Source of the DNA: Ignavibacteria bacterium
GTDB lineage: Bacteria > Bacteroidota > Ignavibacteria > Ignavibacteriales > Ignavibacteriaceae
DNA length: 64,000 nucleotides
Direction: 5' to 3'
Assembly (NCBI GenBank): GCA_021286645.1
Contig: JAJTBZ010000023.1
Span: 1-64,000, forward strand
The first letter of the stretch is position 1; every line of letters begins with the position of its first letter. Shown in pieces: positions 25,743 through 36,370 of this stretch. The notes beneath the pieces are model-generated. The model was given only the letters and a program-made list of their open reading frames with translations, ran no database searches and was not told where the DNA came from. The position numbers and the translations under genes are program-made.

Positions 25743-28516
25743 AAAAAGTAATAATTTATCTATTATGCTTTACCGCTGTATTGCTCGGGCAGAATACAGG
25801 TACTGTATTCGGAAAAGTAACTGACGCTAAAACCGGCGAACCTCTAATTGGCGTGAGTGTTGCTTTAAAGGGTACCTACTACGGCGCTCAGACCGCGGTA
25901 AATGGCGAATTCAAAATTAAGAATATCAATCCCGGTACCTATAACATGGAAGTATCCTATATCGGTTACAGTACCATGCAGTTTACCGGTGTCAAAATTG
26001 AAGCGGGCAAAAACAAAGAATACAATGTTAAGCTCGAAGAATCCATTCTGACAATCGACAAAAACGTTATCGTTATAGGTGAAAAACCTATGATGGATGT
26101 TGAAGAGACTCAGAGTAAAAGAACTATTAATAAAGATGATATTGCAGCAGCGAAACTTGAAAACATTAGTGATGTTGTAACTCAACAGGCAGGTGTTGTA
26201 AAATCGGACAATGAAATACATATCCGTGGCGGTCGCTCCTATGAAAACGCGTTCCTTCTGGATGGCGTTTCTGTTCAGGATCCACTGGCTGGAACCGGTT
26301 TTGGATTGCAGTTATCAGCAAACGCTATTGAAGATGTGGAAGTGATTACCGGCGGTTACAATGCAGAATTTGGCCAGGCTACTTCGGGTGTTGTAAACGT
26401 TCGTACCAAAGAGGGCGGCGATAAATACCATGGGTCTTTCTCCTACAAGACCGATAGGTTAGCCAGCACTACTAATACGCATGTTTTTAATACCGATGTA
26501 TATGAAGCCAGCTTCAGTGGCCCGATATTTAAATCGAAAACTTTAGGAGATTTTAACTTCTTCCTGAATGGTTATGTCGGTTTAACTGATGGAATTGCCC
26601 AGGGTATGCAAAAAGCAACCGCCCATTCAGTTAATTCTTCCATCTTCTATGGAACAAGATTTGCCCCGAGAGCAGAAAACAGCTTGTTCTACCTGGCAAA
26701 ATTAACTTGGAAACCTACTCCTACATTCAGGGTGCAATATTCATTTAACCAGTCTGTAAACATTAACCAGAATTCTCAATCATTACAGCAGAATTTGGAA
26801 TATGTTGAACCGAGTCCTGGATTCCAGTATAACTTTATGAAAATATTGGATAGTGCAAATACTTTTACTCATAATGCAAAGTACCAAACACTTTCAATTA
26901 CTCATACATTGAATCCAAAAACGTTCTATGAATTGAAATTTAACTATTTCTTTACCCATTTACGCGCTGATGCAAATGGAAAAGAGTGGTATAATTATAA
27001 TGAACCAAAGGATATCACAAACTATCCGGTAATTCTTTATAACACATCCGGACATGATACTATTGGTGTGATTCCGGGAGATGGTTTCTGGGATGTTGGT
27101 AACCCGTATACCTGGCACGATCACTATGTTCAGGAATACTCAGTAAAGGGTGATTTAACCAGTTTCTTCGATACGAAGAATAAATTCAAAGCTGGTTTCG
27201 ATTTCCAATTTCAGGAAATGCAAGTTATTGATATCTATCAACCATGGATTAAGCCTTTAGGCCTGAATAATGATATGTATATCGTTAATCCTGCAAAAGG
27301 ATCATTCTATGCACAGGATAATATCAATTTCTCGGGTATGATTCTTAATTTCGGTTTACGTTTCGATTATTGGTTCCCTGGAAAACTGGTTGATGATGCA
27401 GTGGATAATCCTGATGTAATAACCATACCCCAGGCTGTGCGTGATAGCTACAAAGATCATACATTCAATTTGTTTGGACATCGTTGGAAAGGACGTTTAA
27501 GCCCCCGCTTAGGTATATCTCACCCTGTTTCTGACTATCAGACATTATTTTTCTCGTATGGTCACTTCAGTAAATGGCCTAACCCCCAATTTGTTTATGC
27601 TAAATTAACACCTGTTAGTGCTCAGTCATCATTCCAGAAATTTGGTAATCCCGATCTGGATCCTGAAACAACAGTTGCGTATGAATTAGGATTAAAAACG
27701 CAGTTTACTGAAAATGACGTGCTTACGGTTACTACATATTACAAAGATATTTTTGATTATGTTAGTACACGTTCGGCTATTATAACTACATCGCGTTTAT
27801 CGACTCAGAGTTTAACAACTTATATCAATTCCGATTATGCCCGTTCGCGCGGTCTGGAAGTTGAATATAAGAAACGTCTCGGAAAATGGTTTACCGGCTC
27901 ATTTAATTTTGCATATTCTATTGTTACCGGTAAGAGTTCTTCACCTGATGAAGGTGTACTTGTACAGAAGGGAAGCCTTCAGGAAACAATTAAAGAATTT
28001 TATATGAGTTGGGATCGTCCGCTTAATATTTCTTTATCGACAAATTTCTATGTTGAGAAGAATAATGCATTATTTGGATTTGGCGATGGAATCCTTGATG
28101 ATTATAACATATTTATACGTTTTCAGTTTGAGTCAGGTAAGAGATATACGCCTGCCGTATTCAGTGGTGTTTACTACAGTGACGGCAGACCCGAATACTT
28201 AACAATTCAGACAGACAGAAACAATAAAATTGGCGAAAACTGGTTTTGGGTAGATTTGAATTTTGAAAAGAACTTCCAGGTAAGTGGAATGAAATTCTCA
28301 ATATTCGCCGAAGTACAAAACCTGTTAGACAATTACAACGCAGCGATTATTAACCCTGCAACGGGTAAGGCCTATGAGTTAGGCCAACCTACGCCTTCTT
28401 CCTGGAACGATCCGTTATATCCGGATCTTCAGGCCCCGATTAGCGCGTATCCGTTTAACCCGGCACGGTATTTAACCAGAAGAAACATAAAAGTTGGAAT
28501 AAGCCTGAAATTTTAA
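25739..28516 (+). CDS. TonB-dependent outer-membrane receptor with carboxypeptidase-regulatory-like domain
   Basis: 925-aa active-transport receptor. After a signal peptide (ends LLGQ) comes a carboxypeptidase-D regulatory-like domain (residues 22-105, GTVFGKVTDAKTGEPLIGVSV...), then a plug domain (about 115-225) with IHIRGGRSYENAFLLDGVSVQDP and VEVITGGYNAEFGQATSGVVNV, then a large barrel. This layout is that of the SusC/CarboxypepD-plug receptors of Bacteroidota, although shorter than typical SusC. The substrate is not evident; neighbours are lipoproteins, PorV and a secreted PLD-fold enzyme. Its ATG overlaps the upstream lipoprotein stop. Confidence 0.88.
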   Translation: MKKVIIYLLCFTAVLLGQNTGTVFGKVTDAKTGEPLIGVSVALKGTYYGAQTAVNGEFKIKNINPGTYNMEVSYIGYSTMQFTGVKIEAGKNKEYNVKLEESILTIDKNVIVIGEKPMMDVEETQSKRTINKDDIAAAKLENISDVVTQQAGVVKSDNEIHIRGGRSYENAFLLDGVSVQDPLAGTGFGLQLSANAIEDVEVITGGYNAEFGQATSGVVNVRTKEGGDKYHGSFSYKTDRLASTTNTHVFNTDVYEASFSGPIFKSKTLGDFNFFLNGYVGLTDGIAQGMQKATAHSVNSSIFYGTRFAPRAENSLFYLAKLTWKPTPTFRVQYSFNQSVNINQNSQSLQQNLEYVEPSPGFQYNFMKILDSANTFTHNAKYQTLSITHTLNPKTFYELKFNYFFTHLRADANGKEWYNYNEPKDITNYPVILYNTSGHDTIGVIPGDGFWDVGNPYTWHDHYVQEYSVKGDLTSFFDTKNKFKAGFDFQFQEMQVIDIYQPWIKPLGLNNDMYIVNPAKGSFYAQDNINFSGMILNFGLRFDYWFPGKLVDDAVDNPDVITIPQAVRDSYKDHTFNLFGHRWKGRLSPRLGISHPVSDYQTLFFSYGHFSKWPNPQFVYAKLTPVSAQSSFQKFGNPDLDPETTVAYELGLKTQFTENDVLTVTTYYKDIFDYVSTRSAIITTSRLSTQSLTTYINSDYARSRGLEVEYKKRLGKWFTGSFNFAYSIVTGKSSSPDEGVLVQKGSLQETIKEFYMSWDRPLNISLSTNFYVEKNNALFGFGDGILDDYNIFIRFQFESGKRYTPAVFSGVYYSDGRPEYLTIQTDRNNKIGENWFWVDLNFEKNFQVSGMKFSIFAEVQNLLDNYNAAIINPATGKAYELGQPTPSSWNDPLYPDLQAPISAYPFNPARYLTRRNIKVGISLKF

Positions 28517-28518
28517 GT

Positions 28519-29496
28519 ATGAAAAAGTTTATTGTATTAATTTTACTGGTAATCACTCAGATAAGTATTCACGCACAATTGTTTCCCATACTTGGTGGGC
28601 AGCGTGCGGGAATATCAACGGCACAATTTCTTAAAATTGGTGTCGGTGGCAGGGCAGCGGCTATGGGTGAGGCTTTTGTTGCTGTAGCAAATGATGTTTC
28701 AGCTTTATACTGGAACCCTGCTGGTCTAGTTCAATTTCCCGATAATCAGGTTATGTTTTCTCATAACAGCTGGGTAGTTGATATTAGTCATGAATTCGTA
28801 GGAGCTTCTTACCACTTATCCGATATGGATGTGATAGGAGCCTCTGTGATCGCATTAACTACTCCCGATATGGAAAGAACAACTGAGTTCCAACCATTTG
28901 GCACAGGCGAATTTTTCAGCTATAGTGATATCGCGGTTGCTTTAACGTATTCGAGAAAAATGACCGATAAATTCTCATTTGGCGGAACTATTCGGTACAT
29001 TGAAGAAACAATGGATAAAGTGAAACAACGCGGTGTTATGGTTGATTTAGGTACTTATTACTGGACAGGTTTAGGTACTTCGCGATTCGCGGTTGCAGTT
29101 AGCAATTTTGGTAGTGATCTAACTCCCGATGGTACTGTTACTTTATTAAACAAAGATAAAGTTTCCGATTGGCAGTCTTTTTCACCTCCAACTGTATTTA
29201 GAATTGGTTTTGCTATGGAACCTTATGAAGCAGAAAACCATAAGCTTACTACATCTATTCAGATCAACCACCCCAATGACAATAGTGAAAACGTTGCTGT
29301 GGGTGTTGAATACTGGTACCAGGAGATGGTGGCTTTGCGTGGTGGATATAAATTCAATGTTGATGAGCAGAATATTTCTTTTGGTGTTGGCTTAAAAGCA
29401 CCGGTAAGTTTTGCACGTGTAACATTCGATTATGGATTCACTAATTTTACTAAATTAGGCGCCGCTCACCGGTTCTCATTAATATTAGGTTTTTAA
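28519..29496 (+). CDS. PorV/PorQ family outer-membrane protein
   Basis: 325-aa outer-membrane barrel. The signal peptide is followed by the hallmark mature start: LGGQRAGISTAQFLKIG, GGRAAAMGEAFVAVANDVSALYWNPAGL. PorV (LptO) is the T9SS component that collects cargo carrying C-terminal sorting domains and hands it to the attachment complex; other family members are specialised per locus. Being encoded beside two T9SS cargo proteins, it may serve them specifically, but this is inference. It starts two bases after the TonB receptor and its stop overlaps the next start. Confidence 0.8.
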   Translation: MKKFIVLILLVITQISIHAQLFPILGGQRAGISTAQFLKIGVGGRAAAMGEAFVAVANDVSALYWNPAGLVQFPDNQVMFSHNSWVVDISHEFVGASYHLSDMDVIGASVIALTTPDMERTTEFQPFGTGEFFSYSDIAVALTYSRKMTDKFSFGGTIRYIEETMDKVKQRGVMVDLGTYYWTGLGTSRFAVAVSNFGSDLTPDGTVTLLNKDKVSDWQSFSPPTVFRIGFAMEPYEAENHKLTTSIQINHPNDNSENVAVGVEYWYQEMVALRGGYKFNVDEQNISFGVGLKAPVSFARVTFDYGFTNFTKLGAAHRFSLILGF

Positions 29497-29501
29497 TGCA
29501 T

Positions 29502-30587
29502 ATGAAAAAATATTTATTTCTTGTAGTTAGTCTTTTTATAGTATTAGTTACCGGTTGTAAAGAAGATAAAACTGTTATGCCGGTTTCTGACGGATCAAAC
29601 CAAAATCCTGGTGGTGATACTTTGTATATTCCGGTGTCGCCTTCCTGGGGTGGGTTTAATAATCCCCAGGCCATTCTGATGGGTAGAGAACCATTTATCT
29701 ATATTTGCGATACGGATAATAATCGTGTCGTAATGATGAATACAGCGGGTACTGTTCTTAGCGTTTTAAGCAACATAAAAAAACCTACTGCTATCACTCA
29801 GGATTATTTGCTTAATTTATACATAATTGCGCAATTCGATACCCTGGGCCAGACCTACAGTTCTGTGTATAGGGTAAATTTACTTGACGCTAATTATTCA
29901 CTTGAAGCAGCTACACCGATAAGATTATTACCTCGTGGAGCTGACTTCCAAAGGTCAAAACGTCAATATAAGGCACTTACCGCGTTCTACAATAATGCTA
30001 TCTATATTGCCAGAAGCGGCCCGGATAACAGCAACGTAGCTGACTATGACAATTGTATAATGGCATATGTAAAAGTAAAACGCGCAAATGGCTATTATGA
30101 TGATTCTCTTGCAGGTACGCGTCCTACAATCGATCCATTAAGCACCGGTTTAATTTCTGCGAATGGTATTAGCTGTATGACCTCATTCAGCGGTAATAAA
30201 TATCGCAGCGACTTTATTACTACATTCATCGGCGATAACAGCTTTAAAGCACAATGGTTTCATTGGGTTGAAACCTCATTGGAAGCTAAATATACCAGCC
30301 AGTTTGATCCGAGCAAGAATATGGTTAAATTCGTTAAACCTAACCGCTTTGGTAACCCAACAGGTGTTTGTTTAGATCCTTCCGGAAACATTTACGTTGC
30401 AGATCCTGATGCTTCGAAAGATAGTGTATTCAAATTCAATTCTTTTGGAGAAGAACTTCAGTCATTTGGCGGTGTGAAAGTATTTAAAAAGCCTGTAGGA
30501 GTTGCATATTTTGACAGAACATTATATGTACTTGATGCAGGATTAAATCAGATTCTAAGATTCAAATTATCAACGGACTTACAATAA
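29502..30587 (+). CDS. Lipoprotein with NHL-like repeats
   Basis: Lipoprotein with lipobox VTGC (Cys19 when read from ATG 29502; an in-frame ATG at 29496 adds two residues and overlaps the porV-like stop). The body has NHL/beta-propeller-like units: 'NPQAILMGREPFIYICDTDNNRVVMMN' type, and near the end 'GNPTGVCLDPSGNIYVADP' and 'KPVGVAYFDRTLYVLDAGLNQILRF'. Such propellers usually bind proteins or ligands at the cell surface. One base separates it from the downstream PLD-fold gene. Function unknown. Confidence 0.7.
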   Translation: MKKYLFLVVSLFIVLVTGCKEDKTVMPVSDGSNQNPGGDTLYIPVSPSWGGFNNPQAILMGREPFIYICDTDNNRVVMMNTAGTVLSVLSNIKKPTAITQDYLLNLYIIAQFDTLGQTYSSVYRVNLLDANYSLEAATPIRLLPRGADFQRSKRQYKALTAFYNNAIYIARSGPDNSNVADYDNCIMAYVKVKRANGYYDDSLAGTRPTIDPLSTGLISANGISCMTSFSGNKYRSDFITTFIGDNSFKAQWFHWVETSLEAKYTSQFDPSKNMVKFVKPNRFGNPTGVCLDPSGNIYVADPDASKDSVFKFNSFGEELQSFGGVKVFKKPVGVAYFDRTLYVLDAGLNQILRFKLSTDLQ

Positions 30588-30588
30588 T

Positions 30589-32952
30589 ATGAAGTTATAT
30601 CGAATTCTTCTGTTCGTTATTATTGCTTGTTTTAGTGCATTTGCACAATATACACCTATTAAAAATTTACATGATAACGATGCCAATGGAGCACCAAAAG
30701 ATACCAACACTCTTTTTGTTGTAAAAGGTGTAGTAACTGCTTCTAATCAATTGGGTAACGGAACCAGTGGTCCGGGCTCAATCCAGGATGCAACAGCAGG
30801 AATTTCAGTGTATGGAACTGCCTTTGCGACAACAGCAAATTTGAAAATAGGTGACACCGTTATAGTAACATCCCGATTAGCGCAATATAATGGTTTGTCG
30901 CAGCTCGATTTTAGGAAAAGTACTTCTTCCTCGGTTGTGAAAGTTGCCAGTGGTATTCCGGCTGAACCGGTTGTAACTACTATCCCTGCTATCAAAGCAC
31001 AAACATGGAACGGATATGAAGAATTCGAGAGCCGTTTAGTTAGATTAAATGCTGTAAAATTTACTGATACTACTACGTTTGCCCCCGGTACATCTGGTAA
31101 GACCTACACAATTACAGATACACTTGGTAATACCTTCGATTTCCGTATCTGCGTGAATGGTACAGGTATTTCAGGAACACCTATTCCAAGAGGGCGGTGC
31201 GACGTTATTGGAATTGTCAGCCAATTTAAGTCGTCGACGCCGTATAACAGTGGTTATCAGATAATTCCGCGTAATATCTATGATATTATTGCCGATGGAA
31301 GTCCTGTTGTGAATTCTAATTCGGTAATTATCAATGGCATTGATACCGCGTCATTTAATGTTTACTATGAAACCGTACGAAATGGAAATACGCAAGTAAA
31401 GTATGGACTGACACCGGAATTGGAACTCGATTCTGTAGTAATAGCTAATGATACCATGTATCACACGCTTAAAATTTCAGGATTACAGAAAGGAACTAAA
31501 TACTACTTTAGGCCGTATTCACGTAATTCTGTTGGTTCTTCAATGGGACCATTACAGTTGGTAACAACTGCAACAGGCGGAACAACTACCGGTACAATAA
31601 ATGTCTATTTTAATATGCCGGTGGATAACACGGTTGCTATACCCGGTAACGAAGCAAAGGGCAGTGTTGATCTGACTCAACCTTTGATAAATAGAATTAA
31701 CAATGCTCAGTATTCAATTGATATGGCCGTCTATAGCTTTAATGGTTTAGATAATTTAACCAATGCATTGCTTGCCGCAAAAAATCGTGGTGTTAAAATT
31801 CGTCTGGTTTATGATAGCCGTTCCGGCAGTACAACACAGGCAAGCGTTAGCCAGTTATTGAATGCCGGAATTAAAATGAGCCAACGCCCTGCATCTTTAG
31901 ATGGCATTATGCATAACAAATTCTTCGTCTTTGATGCTCGTGATGGTGTTGCTGCTAATGATTGGGTATGGTCCGGATCCTGGAACCCAACCACAACTGA
32001 AATTACCTGGAAAAACAACGCACTTGAAATAAATGACCCTGCTTTAGCAGCTGCCTATACAACTGAATTTGAAGAAATGTGGGGCAGTAATACCGATACT
32101 CCTAATTCAGCAACGGCTAAATTTGCAGGACAGAAAACTGATAACACACCGCATTCATTTTCAATTGGCGGCAGACCGGTACAGTTGTATTTTAGTCCTT
32201 CTGACCAAACAACAAACCATATCATATCTACAATAAATACTGCTGATAAGAGCATCTATTTTGCAGTTATGGCATTTACCAAAAATGAAATTGGCACTGC
32301 AATTAAAAACAGATATAATGCAGGTGTACCAGGCACTGAAATCCGTGGTATTATTGATGATGTTAACGGTGTAGGAAGTGAATTCTCATTTTTGAAAGGT
32401 TTTGCCGACATGTGGGCTAACCCTTCGCCTACATTGCATAGCAAATACCTTATAGTTGACGCTTCTTATCCAAGCAGCCAGCCGACTGTATTAACCGGAT
32501 CACATAACTGGTCAGCAGCTGCAGAGACATCAAACGACGAAAATACTCTGATAATTCAAGATTTGAAAATTGCCAATCAGTACATGCAGGATTTCAAAAA
32601 GCGGTACAATGATGCAGGTGGTCAGGCAAGTTTCATTATTCCTAACAGTGTAATGGGCGATAATAAAGTTAAAGATTATTCATTCACTTTATATCAGAAT
32701 TATCCAAACCCATTTAACCCGGTAACTACAATCAGCTTTAATATTCCAACTGCACAGCATGTAAAAGTTCGTGTTTATAATGCGCTTGGTGAACTTATGG
32801 GCACTATTTTTGACAAGGACTGTGTTGCTGGAAAGTACGTGGTTGACTTTAGCAGCCGTATTTCCGGTAAAGAAATCCCAAGTGGAATTTACTTCTACCA
32901 GGTTACAGCAGGCAGTTACAGCCAAACCCGTAAAATGGTTTTAAGCAAATAG
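30589..32952 (+). CDS. Secreted OB-fold/phospholipase-D-fold enzyme, T9SS cargo
   Basis: 787-aa exported protein. In order: signal peptide (to about residue 20, ends AFAQ); an OB-fold-like region at about 40-235 (VVKGVVTAS...SIQDATAGISVYG...KIGDTVIVTS, then a second unit); a fibronectin-like domain at about 240-330; two phospholipase-D superfamily halves with HKD motifs HNKFFVFD (His442) and HSKYLIVD (His617), the latter followed by GSHNWS; and a type A T9SS sorting domain at about 705-787 (NYPNPFNPVTTI...). Two HKD motifs form one active site. An OB-fold joined to a PLD domain favours a nuclease over a lipase, but phospholipid is possible. Last gene before a strong terminator. Confidence 0.8.
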   Translation: MKLYRILLFVIIACFSAFAQYTPIKNLHDNDANGAPKDTNTLFVVKGVVTASNQLGNGTSGPGSIQDATAGISVYGTAFATTANLKIGDTVIVTSRLAQYNGLSQLDFRKSTSSSVVKVASGIPAEPVVTTIPAIKAQTWNGYEEFESRLVRLNAVKFTDTTTFAPGTSGKTYTITDTLGNTFDFRICVNGTGISGTPIPRGRCDVIGIVSQFKSSTPYNSGYQIIPRNIYDIIADGSPVVNSNSVIINGIDTASFNVYYETVRNGNTQVKYGLTPELELDSVVIANDTMYHTLKISGLQKGTKYYFRPYSRNSVGSSMGPLQLVTTATGGTTTGTINVYFNMPVDNTVAIPGNEAKGSVDLTQPLINRINNAQYSIDMAVYSFNGLDNLTNALLAAKNRGVKIRLVYDSRSGSTTQASVSQLLNAGIKMSQRPASLDGIMHNKFFVFDARDGVAANDWVWSGSWNPTTTEITWKNNALEINDPALAAAYTTEFEEMWGSNTDTPNSATAKFAGQKTDNTPHSFSIGGRPVQLYFSPSDQTTNHIISTINTADKSIYFAVMAFTKNEIGTAIKNRYNAGVPGTEIRGIIDDVNGVGSEFSFLKGFADMWANPSPTLHSKYLIVDASYPSSQPTVLTGSHNWSAAAETSNDENTLIIQDLKIANQYMQDFKKRYNDAGGQASFIIPNSVMGDNKVKDYSFTLYQNYPNPFNPVTTISFNIPTAQHVKVRVYNALGELMGTIFDKDCVAGKYVVDFSSRISGKEIPSGIYFYQVTAGSYSQTRKMVLSK

Positions 32953-32967
32953 TTTGATATAAGTGTG

Positions 32968-32999
32968 AAAAAGGGCTGTTTTAACAGCCCTTTTTTTTT
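32968..32999. terminator. Intrinsic terminator after the surface locus
   Basis: GGGCTGTT (32973-32980) pairs with AACAGCCC (32983-32990), preceded by an A-run and followed by nine T, so it could work on both strands. Confidence 0.9.
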
Positions 33000-33128
33000 A
33001 TATGCATGGAACTTGAAATAGTGTATCTTGGTTCACTTATATAGAAAGAAGTGCAAAAAAAGTGATCTTCCATTAATAATCCATACTATATTTCAATAAG
33101 TTTTACTAATTTTACTAATTGAATAATC

Positions 33129-33147
33129 AGGATATTGCTAATATCCT
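33129..33147 (+). promoter_or_regulatory. Hairpin upstream of the atpD promoter
   Basis: AGGATATT-GCT-AATATCCT, an exact eight-base inverted repeat with a three-base loop, followed by TTTTG whose TTG is the putative -33 element. It could be a terminator or an operator. Confidence 0.4.
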
Positions 33148-33148
33148 T

Positions 33149-33179
33149 TTGATAAAAAAATGGAAAATTCCTAACTTTA
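33149..33179 (+). promoter_or_regulatory. atpDC promoter (TTG-N20-TAACTTTA)
   Basis: TTG at 33149-33151 and TAACTTTA at 33172-33179, spacer 20, matching the Bacteroidota -33/-7 pattern at 7 of 8 bases of the -7 element. It leaves a leader of about 17 bases containing AGGAGA before the atpD ATG. Confidence 0.5.
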
Positions 33180-33187
33180 TGAGTTAA

Positions 33188-34615
<1,428 letters not shown>

Positions 34616-34616
34616 T

Positions 34617-35021
34617 ATGAAAGAATTTCAAGTAGAGATTGTAACACCTGCAAAATCCAAATACTCGGGTTTGGTTCTTTCGCTTACTGCTCCGGGTAGT
34701 TCCGGTGAATTTCAGGTGCTTTATAACCATGCACCTCTTATAAGTACATTTGAGGTCGGTAAAATTACGATTAAGGAAGATGAATCGAAATCTGAAAAAA
34801 TATTTGCAACCGGCGGGGGAATCATTGAAGTTTTGCAAAATAAAATCTTGGTTCTTGCCGATTCTCTTGAATCTCCTGAGGAAATAGACATTTCTCGAGC
34901 AGAAAAAGCTCTTGAGCGTGCCAAAAACAGGCTGGGTCCGGAGAAAAATAAAACTCTGAATGTAGCCCGCGCCGAAGCAGCTATGGCCCGTGCTATTAAC
35001 AGATTGAAGGTAGCCCGCTAA
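34617..35021 (+). CDS. atpC: F1 ATP synthase subunit epsilon
   Basis: 134-aa central stalk subunit. An N-terminal beta-sandwich (VEIVTPAKSKYSGLVLSLTAPGSSGEFQVLYNHAPLI type, with the conserved G-E/x-F-x-V-L-x-x-H pattern) is followed by a two-helix C-terminal domain rich in Ala/Arg/Lys that regulates ATP hydrolysis. One base after atpD; followed by a clear terminator. Confidence 0.95.
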   Translation: MKEFQVEIVTPAKSKYSGLVLSLTAPGSSGEFQVLYNHAPLISTFEVGKITIKEDESKSEKIFATGGGIIEVLQNKILVLADSLESPEEIDISRAEKALERAKNRLGPEKNKTLNVARAEAAMARAINRLKVAR

Positions 35022-35028
35022 TATTGTA

Positions 35029-35063
35029 AAACCTCATTCATGAAAGTGGATGAGGTTTTTTTA
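35029..35063 (+). terminator. Intrinsic terminator after atpC
   Basis: ACCTCATTCA (35031-35040) pairs with TGGATGAGGT (35047-35056) with one G-T pair and a TGAAAG loop, followed by a T-run. Confidence 0.88.
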
Positions 35064-35081
35064 TTTAAATGAGTTTATATC

Positions 35082-35390
35082 GTGACAGCTCTAAATGAAA
35101 GGCTGAGAAGCCTCGAGATATTAAATTATTTTATTCTTACCGTATCCGGCAGCATGTTTTGTATGGATCTATCCGCTGCTCCTTTTCTCCTCCGCCATCT
35201 TGATATTTGCATTCTTATCATATTCTTTATTCTTCAGATTTTTATTATGCTACGCGGTCAAACGGTTCACTTAGGGAGTATGAGAATTGAAAAAGATAGG
35301 CATCGTACATGTTATATTTGTATTTTACTTACAAATTTTGGCGGTCTCCTTGTATCACTATGGGCAATGGTTCGATATTATCGGCAATAA
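35082..35390 (+). CDS. Small membrane protein, unknown
   Basis: 102-aa open frame starting GTG, with three likely membrane segments (LNYFILTVSGSMFCMDL, ICILIIFFILQIFIML, YICILLTNFGGLLVSLWAM) and a basic stretch between the second and third. It directly follows the atpC terminator and ends one base before the convergent Lon-domain gene. There is no recognisable family or ribosome site, so it could be a chance frame; the clean membrane pattern argues for a real gene. Confidence 0.45.
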   Translation: MTALNERLRSLEILNYFILTVSGSMFCMDLSAAPFLLRHLDICILIIFFILQIFIMLRGQTVHLGSMRIEKDRHRTCYICILLTNFGGLLVSLWAMVRYYRQ

Positions 35391-36017
35391 TCACCGATTT
35401 ATATAACCATCGTGCATGGTAAATTTTTGAGCAATTTCTCTTCTTTTTAGCGATTCTTGCAGCCTTTCGAGATGTGTTATAAGAAATTGCACTCTTTCAT
35501 TTTCATTCTGTAGCGAAAGTAGCTTGATTTGCTGTGGCAGAGCTAATCCGCTTTTTTCTGCAATTTTGTATGCTTTGCTGTTTGCCCTCGCCAGGTTTCG
35601 CCAGAAGGCCTCATCCAACGGCACAGAAATATCTTTTATTGTCTCCCTGAATTTCGATTCTAATTCATGAAGTAATATAGGACTTCCATTTGCTTCTTCA
35701 TCATCGTATGGTGTTACACTGGCTTCAGCGTAACCCGCAGAGTGCATCCACCATTTACCTATTCGAAATCGCTTTGTACCTTCAACAATGACATCAACCT
35801 CGCCATTGGCATAGATATTTACTTTTTCAAGTACGTTGCTAATTGTGCCTATCCCGGTTATCTGATCTTCATCAAGCGGTACCACTCCAATGCTTGTATG
35901 ATATTTAAGGGCGTTATTTATTAACAGTAAGTAACGTTCTTCAAAAACGTGTATAGGATACATCGCCGCAGGGTAGATAACCAACGGCAAAGGGAAGATA
36001 GGTATGATTCGTTCCAT
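35391..36017 (-). CDS. Stand-alone Lon N-terminal (substrate-binding) domain protein
   Basis: 208-aa protein with only the LON substrate-binding (PUA-like) domain: IPIFPLPLVIYPAAMYPIHVFEERY at the start, then IGVVP, GTISNV, and VIVEGTKRFRI, followed by a helical C-terminal part (VPLDEAFWRNLAR..., ending in a leucine-rich helix). No AAA or protease domain is present. Such proteins are widespread but poorly understood. AAAGG lies before the ATG and a good promoter at 36036-36066. Confidence 0.88.
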   Translation of the reverse strand: MERIIPIFPLPLVIYPAAMYPIHVFEERYLLLINNALKYHTSIGVVPLDEDQITGIGTISNVLEKVNIYANGEVDVIVEGTKRFRIGKWWMHSAGYAEASVTPYDDEEANGSPILLHELESKFRETIKDISVPLDEAFWRNLARANSKAYKIAEKSGLALPQQIKLLSLQNENERVQFLITHLERLQESLKRREIAQKFTMHDGYINR

Positions 36018-36035
36018 ACTATACCTTTCGACATA

Positions 36036-36066
36036 GAAAAATATTATCTAAATAACACACATCCAA
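36036..36066 (-). promoter_or_regulatory. Promoter of the Lon-domain gene (TTG-N20-TATTTTTC)
   Basis: On the minus strand TTG (36066-36064) and TATTTTTC (36043-36036) are separated by exactly 20 bases; the -7 element matches TAnnTTTG at 7 of 8. Transcription would start a few bases before the AAAGG ribosome site. Confidence 0.5.
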
Positions 36067-36189
36067 TGCAACAATTACGTCTAATCCAAGATTTACATTA
36101 CATTAAAAAATGCATAATATTTTTGGATTATTCAAGTGATTTGGAATACACAGGGTAGAATCATATTAATCCGACAAAGAAAATCGTTC

Positions 36190-36218
36190 TTGACATAAAC
36201 TTCTGAATCAACTATCTT
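36190..36218 (+). promoter_or_regulatory. Promoter upstream of the receiver-protein gene
   Basis: TTGACA at 36190-36195, 17-base spacer, TATCTT at 36213-36218. Read the other way, it is TTG-N20-TATCTT, the same geometry as the other promoters in the window. The leader would be about 145 bases. Confidence 0.45.
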
Positions 36219-36370
36219 AAGAATTCGACTCAGTTTGTACTATATTCGCGTTAAATTTTGAAAAAATTGTGTCATGCAACTACGCGATTCTGAAATTTGC
36301 GAATATTTGTGTGTGTTATAATTTAAAGTGATGTTACCAGAAATAAGCTAACTAATGATGGGATGGTGCA

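Larger units (their letters stand above)
36018..36370. other. Divergent intergenic region with promoters on both strands
   Basis: 353 bases without a gene between the Lon-domain gene (minus) and the receiver-protein gene (plus). It holds the two promoters listed separately and an inverted pair AATCCAA/TTGGATT around 36092-36128. Nothing else is recognisable. Confidence 0.5.

Noticed and set aside
33100-33120. Short direct repeat TTTTACTAA/TTTTACTAA upstream of atpD.
   Set aside because: Two copies in AT-rich DNA, no spacing relation to the promoter; probably chance.
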